Of a DNA stretch of 5,620 nt, positions 1-4,921 are shown piece by piece (position 1 is the first letter of the stretch; each line of letters starts with the position of its first letter). The DNA is taken from the NCBI GenBank assembly GCA_947589625.1, contig CANQCM010000065.1:1-5620 (forward strand), read 5' to 3'. The notes under the pieces are model-generated. The model worked only from the letters and a program-made list of their open reading frames with translations, made no database searches and was not told the origin of the DNA. Source of the stretch: an uncultured Alphaproteobacteria bacterium. Lineage in GTDB: Bacteria > Pseudomonadota > Alphaproteobacteria > Rs-D84. The translations under genes were made by a program, and so were the position numbers.

Positions 1-162
1 GCGCGTCTTGATATGGTGTTGCGTGGCACATCACCTGCGCCTGCGCCATTGAAACTGGTTGTTTATCCCGATAACAGACGCAGTTATTCTTTGACCGAAA
101 TTATGGCTAATTTTGACCCAACATTTATGCGCGATTTTGTAAAATCACATAATAAATTCTGA
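1..162 (+). CDS. 3' end of an unidentified protein gene (partial)
   Basis: The first reading frame is open from the window edge to a TGA at 160-162, giving 53 residues that end in DFVKSHNKF. The gene begins outside the window. I do not recognise the family. The visible tail has a Pro/Ala-rich stretch (TSPAPAPLKL) followed by a short predicted strand (KLVVYP) and a helix-like segment (TEIMANFDPTFMRDFVK), which suggests a soluble C-terminal domain with no membrane span. Support for a real gene is the open frame right up to a strong intrinsic terminator two bases after the stop, and codon use like the neighbours. It converges on aspS. A function cannot be given from this fragment. Confidence 0.7.
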   Translation, partial: ARLDMVLRGTSPAPAPLKLVVYPDNRRSYSLTEIMANFDPTFMRDFVKSHNKF

Positions 163-163
163 T

Positions 164-196
164 AAAAAAAACACCCGCCAAAACGGGTGTTTTTTT
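164..196. terminator. Bidirectional intrinsic terminator between convergent genes
   Basis: A perfect 7-bp stem, ACACCCG (171-177) against CGGGTGT (184-190) with loop CCAAAA, is preceded by seven A (164-170) and followed by six T (191-196). Read on + it ends the partial upstream gene. Read on - it lies 16 bases past the aspS stop and has its own U-run from the A tract. The A and T tracts can extend the stem further, typical of terminators serving two converging genes. Confidence 0.93.
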
Positions 197-212
197 CTGT
201 CCATATTTACAA

Positions 213-1982
213 TTAACCTTTCTTGCGCACTTGAATATGCACTTCGCGTAATTGCTTTTCAGACACAGGACTGGGGCTGCCCATCAGCAAATCTTGTCCG
301 CGTTGGTTTGCGGGGAAAGCGACAATTTCACGCACCGCATCGCCATTGCCGACAATTTCGGACACCAATCGGTCAACACCAAACGCACATCCGCCGTGCG
401 GTGGTGCGCCATATTGAAACGCAGTATACAGACCGCCAAAGTTTTGTTCCACAGCCTCCATCGGATAGCCTGCGATTTCAAAACATTTTTTCATAACATC
501 TGGGTTAAAGTTGCGTAATCCACCACTGCAAATTTCCAGCCCGTTCATAACCATATCAAATTGCGCTGCCTTGATGGTAAATGGGTCGCGCGTATTTAAT
601 TCTTCCAATGTTGCCAACGGATACGAAAACGGGTTGTGCGTAAATGCAGGTGCGCCATCGCGTTCTGGGTCTGGTTCAAAGAACGGGAAATTATCAACCC
701 AACAGAACGCAAAATCGCGCGGTTTTACTAAACCTAAATCTGCGCCCAATTTATTGCGCAATTTGCCTGCGGCACGCGATGCGGCATCAACATTATCGCA
801 AATAAAGAACAACGATGAATTGTCGCCCGAAATTTCACGCAGTTTTGCAATCCGCCCAGAATCCAGTTTTTTTGCAACAGGCCCTTTGGCTTCATCTGCA
901 AAGACGATATAACCCAAGCCTGCCAATCCTAATTCTTTGGTTGCATATTCGCCCAATTTATCAAACCAAGAACGTGGTTTATCTGCGCTGTTTGGCGCAG
1001 GCACTGCGCGCACCACCGCGCCATTTTCAATTGCATTTGCAAAGATTCCAAAATCAGACCCACGGAAAATTTCTGTTACATCAGAAATCAAAATTGGGTT
1101 GCGCATATCAGGTTTATCTGTGCCATATTTCAACATCGCGTCATCAAACGATATATGCGGAATTTCTGGATACACATTTGCATCAGGCGCAAATTGACGC
1201 ACCATTTCTGGGATAACTTGTTCGCCCACCGCCTGAATATCTGGCAAATCAACAAAAGACATTTCTAAATCCAGTTGATAAAATTCCAACAATCTGTCGG
1301 CACGCAAGTCTTCATCACGAAAGCACGGCGCAATTTGGAAATAGCGGTCAAATCCAGAAATCTGAATCAACTGTTTGAAAATCTGTGGCGCCTGTGGCAA
1401 CGCATAAAATTCACCATGGTGCAACCGTGACGGCACCAAGAACGCGCGCGCGCCTTCGGGACTGTCTGCGGTTAAAATAGGTGTTTGGAATTCTGAAAAA
1501 CCCAGTTCCCACATCTTGTCACGCAACCATTTAATCATTTTGTTGCGCATTAAAATATTCTTGTGCAACTTTTCGCGCCGCAAATCCAAGAATCTGTATT
1601 TATATCGCAATTCTTCACTGGTTTCGTCATCGCCAAAGACTTGGAACGGCAAAACTTCGGCGGTGGTCAGAACATTAAATTTATCAGATTTAATTTCAAT
1701 TTCGCCAGTTGGAATTTTGTCATTTATTGCGTCTTTATCGCGCGCGACCACCGTACCTGTGATTTGAATCACAGATTCTGGTCGGACTTTTTCCAGTTCT
1801 TCATTACCGCCGTCAAACACACATTGCGTAATGCCATAATTATCACGCAAATCAATAAACAACAACGCGCCGTGGTCGCGTTTGCGATGAACCCAGCCCG
1901 CCAATGTCACAGTTTGACCCACATTTGACGCATTCAATTCGCCACAAGTATGTGTTCTGTATTTAGATTTTAACGATTGCAT
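213..1982 (-). CDS. aspS: Aspartyl-tRNA synthetase (AspRS), class II, probably non-discriminating
   Basis: Cytoplasmic enzyme that activates Asp with ATP and loads it onto tRNA-Asp. The 589-residue length fits bacterial AspRS (~590). Order of parts: OB-fold anticodon-binding domain (about 8-110), class II core with the flipping-loop segment PEGARAFLVPSR, motif 2 FRDEDLRADR (221-230), the bacterial GAD insert (about 290-415), motif 3 GVDR (535-538), then a typical tail (NQRGQDLLMGSPSPV). H37 in RKRDHG matches the His marking non-discriminating enzymes such as that of Pseudomonas aeruginosa, whereas E. coli has Leu there. So it may also mischarge tRNA-Asn for GatCAB amidation (inference). After motif 2 it reads LLEFYQLD instead of the E. 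coli QPEFTQxD, keeping the key Gln and Asp. The start is the ATG at 1982, with AAGG 8 nt upstream. An in-frame GTG at 2027 would add 15 residues but lies inside the leader terminator. Expression is predicted to be controlled by the T-box leader. Confidence 0.97.
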   Translation of the reverse strand: MQSLKSKYRTHTCGELNASNVGQTVTLAGWVHRKRDHGALLFIDLRDNYGITQCVFDGGNEELEKVRPESVIQITGTVVARDKDAINDKIPTGEIEIKSDKFNVLTTAEVLPFQVFGDDETSEELRYKYRFLDLRREKLHKNILMRNKMIKWLRDKMWELGFSEFQTPILTADSPEGARAFLVPSRLHHGEFYALPQAPQIFKQLIQISGFDRYFQIAPCFRDEDLRADRLLEFYQLDLEMSFVDLPDIQAVGEQVIPEMVRQFAPDANVYPEIPHISFDDAMLKYGTDKPDMRNPILISDVTEIFRGSDFGIFANAIENGAVVRAVPAPNSADKPRSWFDKLGEYATKELGLAGLGYIVFADEAKGPVAKKLDSGRIAKLREISGDNSSLFFICDNVDAASRAAGKLRNKLGADLGLVKPRDFAFCWVDNFPFFEPDPERDGAPAFTHNPFSYPLATLEELNTRDPFTIKAAQFDMVMNGLEICSGGLRNFNPDVMKKCFEIAGYPMEAVEQNFGGLYTAFQYGAPPHGGCAFGVDRLVSEIVGNGDAVREIVAFPANQRGQDLLMGSPSPVSEKQLREVHIQVRKKG

Positions 1983-1987
1983 TTTTT

Positions 1988-2008
1988 CGCCCTTTTGTTT
2001 TCTGGGCG
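1988..2008 (-). promoter_or_regulatory. Hairpin overlapping the aspS ribosome binding site
   Basis: On the - strand, CGCCC (2008-2004) can pair with GGGCG (1992-1988) around an A-rich 11-nt loop. The second strand overlaps the only plausible Shine-Dalgarno stretch (AAAAGGGCG, 5-6 A before the ATG at 1982). It lies after the leader terminator, so it exists only in read-through transcripts. Five GC-rich pairs could dampen ribosome access. A regulatory role is inference. Confidence 0.35.
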
Positions 2009-2011
2009 CAC

Positions 2012-2056
2012 AAAAAAAATTTGGCACCCATAATTCTTTGAACCTCAGGGGCGCAA
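2012..2056 (-). terminator. T-box leader intrinsic terminator, alternative to the antiterminator
   Basis: On the - strand, TTGCGCCC (2056-2049) can pair with GGGTGCCAA (2029-2021) with one G-U pair and one bulged C. Inside it is a small GGTTC-AAA-GAATT hairpin. The stem is followed by AAA and eight T (2019-2012). The 5' strand is the same sequence that forms the 3' side of antiterminator helices A2 and A1, so the two folds exclude each other. In addition, GGTGCCA (2028-2022) is an exact 7-nt complement of the T-box bulge TGGCACC (2073-2067), so the off state can also hide the tRNA-binding bulge. This is the layout expected of transcription-attenuating T-box leaders. Confidence 0.8.
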
Positions 2057-2080
2057 GTATATGCGCGGTGCCACCCTGGC

Positions 2081-2149
2081 TTATAACTCGAATACTTGGC
2101 GCGTGTCTATTCCATGGTTGTCAGTCATATCATCACAGACATTCGTCAT
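2081..2149 (-). other. Possible Asp-rich leader peptide reading frame (22 codons)
   Basis: In the aspS leader, an ATG at 2149-2147 opens a 22-codon frame ending in TAA at 2083-2081, two bases before antiterminator helix A1. The peptide contains four Asp (CDDMTDNHGID) in a dozen residues. An Asp-rich peptide just ahead of an attenuator would suit ribosome-mediated attenuation. However, there is no Shine-Dalgarno and the ATG is only about 4-6 nt from the predicted transcription start, so translation would have to be leaderless. The T-box explains the leader better. The Asp codons may partly be a by-product of the specifier region. Confidence 0.2.
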
Positions 2150-2159
2150 ATATGCCGAC

Positions 2160-2187
2160 ATTATAGAACAAAATTTATCATATTCAA
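2160..2187 (-). promoter_or_regulatory. aspS promoter (sigma-70 type)
   Basis: Read on the - strand: -35 TTGAAT (2187-2182), 16-bp spacer, and a perfect -10 TATAAT (2165-2160). It sits just downstream of the tRNA-Thr terminator. The predicted start is near 2155-2153, giving a leader of about 170 nt before the aspS ATG. This position bounds the T-box RNA at its 5' end. Confidence 0.8.
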
Positions 2188-2190
2188 GAC

Positions 2191-2215
2191 AAAAAACGCC
2201 TGCACACCGCAGGCG
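2191..2215 (-). terminator. Intrinsic terminator of the tRNA-Thr gene
   Basis: On the - strand, a perfect 7-bp stem CGCCTGC (2215-2209)/GCAGGCG (2203-2197) with loop GGTGT is followed directly by six T (2196-2191). It starts 16 bases after the CCA end of the tRNA and separates the tRNA transcript from the aspS promoter. Confidence 0.92.
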
Positions 2216-2230
2216 AATTTATTAATTTCA

Positions 2231-2304
2231 TGGTGCCCTAAGCAAGAATCGGACTTGCGACTCGTCCTTACCAAGGACGTGTTTTACCACTAGACTATTA
2301 GGGC
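2231..2304 (-). tRNA. tRNA-Thr, anticodon GGU, CCA encoded
   Basis: The 74-nt cloverleaf on the - strand has acceptor stem GCCCTAA/TTAGGGC (all Watson-Crick), discriminator A and a genomic CCA (2233-2231). The anticodon stem CGTCC/GGACG carries loop TTGGTAA, so the anticodon is GGU (reads ACC/ACU). The anticodon arm matches the E. coli tRNA-Thr(GGU) pattern, and G1-C72 and C2-G71 fit known ThrRS identity pairs. Two oddities: the T loop reads TCCGATT, so the almost universal U55 is C, and the D stem GTCT/AAAC has a C12-A23 mismatch. Stems are otherwise intact, and it has its own promoter and terminator, so it is probably functional. A sequencing error or early decay cannot be excluded. Confidence 0.93.
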
Positions 2305-2315
2305 AATTTCTGGCA

Positions 2316-2343
2316 ATTATAAGGCACACACATCAAAAATCAA
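2316..2343 (-). promoter_or_regulatory. tRNA-Thr promoter
   Basis: Read on the - strand: -35 TTGATT (2343-2338), 16-bp spacer, and perfect -10 TATAAT (2321-2316). The predicted start is near 2309, about five bases before the mature tRNA 5' end. The spacer contains TGTGTGTG (2332-2325). Confidence 0.75.
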
Positions 2344-2362
2344 GAATAAAATCGCCCGCCAC

Positions 2363-2414
2363 CTGACAAATACTAATAAACAATTTGTAATCTGGTGTGT
2401 GTATGTGGTATAAT
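2363..2414 (+). promoter_or_regulatory. Promoter(s) of the pagL-like/ABC exporter operon
   Basis: Two overlapping sigma-70 candidates are visible. The stronger has -35 TTGTAA (2385-2390), an 18-bp spacer and a perfect -10 TATAAT (2409-2414). It would start transcription near 2420-2423, practically at the ATG, giving a leaderless mRNA. The weaker has CTGACA (2363-2368), a 17-bp spacer and TGTAAT (2386-2391), and would give a 5' leader of about 25 nt. The only Shine-Dalgarno-like bases before the ATG are AGGA at 2418-2421, which is too close for normal use. Confidence 0.65.
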
Positions 2415-2422
2415 ATCAGGAC

Positions 2423-2980
2423 ATGAAAAAGATATTTGCCCTTTTGTTTTTAGTGTTGTTTATGCCATCTGCACGCGCAGAATGGAATCCGTTCACCGGC
2501 GAATATGAAAACCAAATCTTGTTTGATGTGGGTCAAGGCGTCAATGGCGGCTTTATAATTGCGCCACCATCACAATTTGTGCCGTTTTATATTTTTCATT
2601 TGCAATATTCACAACCGACAACTTTCTTTCGCTTGCCTGCGCGTCAATCTATAAACATTGCGCAAACGGTCGGCATGGGTTCAAGATACGGCTGGAAATG
2701 GCAAGATTTCTCGATTCCTATTGGCTATCTGTCCGAAGATATTGCCTTGCTCTGTTGGAATGATTTATATTTTGCTGCCGGCGCAGGTGTTGGATTACAG
2801 GTTCAACAAAACGACCGCATTGGTTCAAAACTGTTGTTCCAGTTCAAATTATCATTGGGCTATCACATAACAGACCGCATTGGCACAGAATTATATATGC
2901 AGCATTTTTCTAACGCGAACACAGACAGAGATAACCACTCCTACGCATTTTACGGCGCCGCAATTACATATAATTTCTAG
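2423..2980 (+). CDS. pagL: Outer-membrane lipid A 3-O-deacylase, PagL family
   Basis: PagL enzymes are outer-membrane beta-barrels that remove the 3-O-linked acyl chain from lipid A, altering the endotoxin surface. The 185-residue product starts with a clear signal peptide (MKK, a Leu/Phe-rich core, cleavage likely after ARA at residue 19). It then alternates hydrophobic and polar strands and ends in aromatic F, the usual signal for barrel assembly. The family signature is HFSNAN (161-166), giving the catalytic His161 and Ser163 and the adjacent conserved Asn164. In P. aeruginosa PagL the third triad residue is a Glu 12 residues after the Ser; the ungapped equivalent here is Ala175, with only Asp168 and Asp170 nearby. 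Activity is therefore likely but not certain. The ABC exporter gene follows after 15 nt. Only the 2423 start keeps the signal peptide. The family call rests on the motif and overall build; the symbol is by family. Confidence 0.8.
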   Translation: MKKIFALLFLVLFMPSARAEWNPFTGEYENQILFDVGQGVNGGFIIAPPSQFVPFYIFHLQYSQPTTFFRLPARQSINIAQTVGMGSRYGWKWQDFSIPIGYLSEDIALLCWNDLYFAAGAGVGLQVQQNDRIGSKLLFQFKLSLGYHITDRIGTELYMQHFSNANTDRDNHSYAFYGAAITYNF

Positions 2981-2995
2981 GCTCAGGGGCAAACC

Positions 2996-4780
2996 ATGAA
3001 AGAAAACGAGACGGCAGGCAAACAACAAACTTTACCTAGGTCTTTATTCCGATTTTACCTCAAATATATCAGCAAAGGTTTATTAGGCTTTATAGTGTTT
3101 TGGGCAATTTTGTCCATATTTAACGATATTATAGATTCAACATGGTGGCCAATGTCACAACGCAAAGTTGTCGCACTGTTTGAAAATGGCATTGTTGGAC
3201 ACGACTTTTTTGAATACGGCTTGCATACAATCCTTTTAATTATCGGTGTATTTTTAGTACTTGATATAATCAGGGCTATTACAGAACGTATGTCGGCGCA
3301 TTGGATGCCCCGGGCACGCAAAGAAATCAGCACTGTGTTAACCAACTATGTACACCGCCAATCTATAACTTTTTATAATAATACTATCCCTGGCAAGATA
3401 AACAGCCAAATAAATTATATAATCGAAGGATTTCAGAGAACATACGAGATTACTACAATCATATCAACACTTGGCGTAATCATATTAAACGTCGGTTTGG
3501 TTTTACAGATAAACACATACGTTTCATTGGTGTTGTTGGGTTCTTTTATATTCAGACTTGTTTATTCATTAAGTACAATGAAATATGTATCACGCGCATC
3601 ACAAGCCGCATCGGCATCTTCATCACATTTATCTGGTCATTTGATTGATTCTTTATCTGGGTTTTCTATTGTTAAATTGTTCAATGGCAATAAACACGAA
3701 CACGATTATTTGGAACCGATGCGTGTAAAAAATCTGAAAGCCAATCTTAAATCGTCCAGATTACGTCAATTGATGTGGGTTGTACCAATGTTTGTATGGG
3801 ACGCATTGTACGGCGTAGTTTTGATTTTAATGCTGGTATTATTTATTAATGGCAATATCAAGGTCAGCGAAATCGTCTTTACATTGGCAGTATATAATAT
3901 GGTTCAAGGTAATATAAATCATATCGGCAGAACAATTCCAAGTCTGATTGATGCCATCAGTTCTGCGCGACAATCATATAAAGAATTAAATAAACCAATA
4001 ACAATTACTGATGCGCCCGATGCCACAGATTTAATCGTGTCCGCCGCCAAAATAGAATTCAGAAATGTGTCTTTTAAATACAACAAAAGATATGTTTTGC
4101 GTGATTTGAATTTAACAATAAAACCTGGTGAACACGTTGGTTTGGTTGGCACATCTGGCGCAGGCAAAACTACATTGGTGAATTTGCTAATGCGTTTGTA
4201 TGACCCAACGCACGGACAAATATTGATTGATGGTCAAGATATTAAAACTGTTACACAAAGTTCTCTACGTAGTGCAATATCTTTTATTCCGCAAGACCCA
4301 ATGATGTTTAATCGTACACTGCGCGAAAACATTGCATACGGCAAACCTGATGCAACAGATTCAGAAATCCGCAAAACTGCGCGTCAAGCAGCGGCTGATA
4401 AATTCATAAATGCGACAGATAAAAAATATGACTCGATTGTTGGCGATCGTGGAATTAAATTATCTGGTGGTCAACGTCAACGCATTGCAATTGCGCGCGC
4501 ATTTTTGAAAGATTCGCCTATTCTTATTTTGGACGAAGCCACATCTGCACTGGACAGCGAAACAGAAATATCGATTCAAAATTCATTTGAAAAATTGGCA
4601 CATGGTCGCACAACAATCGCAATCGCCCACAGATTATCAACATTGCGCAACATGGATAAAATAGTAGTTCTTGATAAAGGCAAAATCATAGAATCAGGCA
4701 CACACAATTCATTATTACGCAAGAAAGGCGTCTATGCAAATTTATGGAAAATGCAAGTCGGCGGGTTTATACAAGAATAA
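2996..4780 (+). CDS. MsbA-like ABC exporter, fused permease and ATPase
   Basis: Inner-membrane half-transporter of 594 residues, the size of lipid A flippase MsbA (~580). It would act as a homodimer, flipping a lipid or exporting another hydrophobic substrate. Residues 1-330 are the exporter membrane domain with about six spans (for example around 31-45, 79-90, 155-190 and 265-285). The ATPase domain follows: Walker A GTSGAGKT ending in K391/T392, Q-loop Q433 in FIPQDP, signature LSGGQ (489-493), Walker B ILILDE with catalytic E514, D-loop SALD, and switch H545. All catalytic residues are present. AGGGG lies about 7 nt before the ATG. The gap to the PagL-like gene is 15 nt, so the pair is probably co-transcribed, which favours lipid A or another envelope lipid as substrate (inference). 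Drug or peptide export remains possible, and the genome may have a separate msbA. Confidence 0.93.
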   Translation: MKENETAGKQQTLPRSLFRFYLKYISKGLLGFIVFWAILSIFNDIIDSTWWPMSQRKVVALFENGIVGHDFFEYGLHTILLIIGVFLVLDIIRAITERMSAHWMPRARKEISTVLTNYVHRQSITFYNNTIPGKINSQINYIIEGFQRTYEITTIISTLGVIILNVGLVLQINTYVSLVLLGSFIFRLVYSLSTMKYVSRASQAASASSSHLSGHLIDSLSGFSIVKLFNGNKHEHDYLEPMRVKNLKANLKSSRLRQLMWVVPMFVWDALYGVVLILMLVLFINGNIKVSEIVFTLAVYNMVQGNINHIGRTIPSLIDAISSARQSYKELNKPITITDAPDATDLIVSAAKIEFRNVSFKYNKRYVLRDLNLTIKPGEHVGLVGTSGAGKTTLVNLLMRLYDPTHGQILIDGQDIKTVTQSSLRSAISFIPQDPMMFNRTLRENIAYGKPDATDSEIRKTARQAAADKFINATDKKYDSIVGDRGIKLSGGQRQRIAIARAFLKDSPILILDEATSALDSETEISIQNSFEKLAHGRTTIAIAHRLSTLRNMDKIVVLDKGKIIESGTHNSLLRKKGVYANLWKMQVGGFIQE

Positions 4781-4785
4781 ACGCC
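4760..4785. other. Imperfect inverted repeat over the exporter stop codon
   Basis: GGCG (4760-4763) and TTTAT (4766-4770) pair with ATAAA (4777-4781) and CGCC (4782-4785), leaving a 2-nt GG bulge and a 6-nt loop. It lies exactly where the exporter gene and the small - strand gene converge, 19 bases apart. Neither side has a proper T run, so it is at best a weak or Rho-assisted 3' end or an RNA-stabilising stem. Confidence 0.3.
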
Positions 4786-4799
4786 GAGTGTAATTTTGC

Positions 4800-4904
4800 C
4801 TAAATCCCCAATTCGCCGAATACGATGTACACTATCAGTGCGATTACTGATACGAAAAAGCCTATTATTGCCAGTTCTACCGTTAGTCTATTTATAGTGT
4901 TCAT
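4800..4904 (-). CDS. 34-residue single-span membrane protein (small gene)
   Basis: On the - strand, ATG at 4904 to TAG at 4800 encodes MNTINRLTVELAIIGFFVSV followed by IALIVYIVFGELGI. A short polar N-terminus with one Arg (NTINR) precedes about 22 hydrophobic residues, then an acidic end (GELGI). This is the build of a small inner-membrane protein, with the N-terminus probably inside by the positive-inside rule. Support: an AAGGA Shine-Dalgarno 8 nt before the ATG, start 17 nt after the flavodoxin stop on the same strand, and a stop shortly before the converging exporter gene. No family recognised. It is probably co-transcribed with the flavodoxin gene and could anchor or modulate a membrane partner, but no function can be read from the sequence. 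Confidence 0.65.
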   Translation of the reverse strand: MNTINRLTVELAIIGFFVSVIALIVYIVFGELGI

Positions 4905-4921
4905 TTGCGTTGTCCTTGTTA

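Larger units (their letters stand above)
2012..2154 (-). promoter_or_regulatory. T-box riboswitch (tRNA-Asp sensing) in the aspS leader
   Basis: The - strand carries AGGGTGGCACCGCG (2077-2064), an exact match to the T-box consensus AGGGTGGNACCGCG, about 80 nt upstream of aspS. It folds as the standard antiterminator: helix A1 CAGGG (2078-2074)/CCCTG (2050-2046), the 7-nt bulge TGGCACC (2073-2067), and helix A2 GCGCA (2066-2062)/TGCGC (2055-2051) with a 6-nt loop. In known T-boxes the bulge UGGN pairs with the NCCA end of uncharged tRNA. N = C here fits the G73 of tRNA-Asp. Predicted action: uncharged tRNA-Asp stabilises the antiterminator and aspS is transcribed; charged tRNA lets the 2056-2012 terminator form. 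Only about 75 nt precede the T-box, so Stem I is much shorter than usual. A possible stem is TGTCT (2141-2137)/AGACA (2108-2104), with GAC followed by A at 2122-2119 as a specifier candidate. The Stem I assignment is tentative; the antiterminator is strong. Confidence 0.85.

Noticed and set aside
252..1928. Several + strand open frames across aspS
   Set aside because: They are antisense shadows of a conserved gene, with no binding sites and no recognisable protein features.
1983..2027. GTG start at 2027 adding 15 residues to AspRS
   Set aside because: The extension lies in the leader terminator and its U-run, has no binding site, and makes the protein longer than family members; the ATG at 1982 has AAGG and fits family length.
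2096..2293. A 65-codon + strand frame across the tRNA and aspS leader
   Set aside because: It runs through the tRNA-Thr gene, its terminator and the aspS promoter on the opposite strand, so coding is implausible.
2044..2990. The 9-mer CTCAGGGGC occurs at 2044-2052 and again just before the exporter ATG (about 2984-2992)
   Set aside because: In the first site it is the complement of the antiterminator strand, in the second it holds a Shine-Dalgarno; different strands and roles, so most likely chance.
3055..4167. - strand open frames inside the ABC exporter
   Set aside because: Antisense to conserved exporter motifs, with no independent support.
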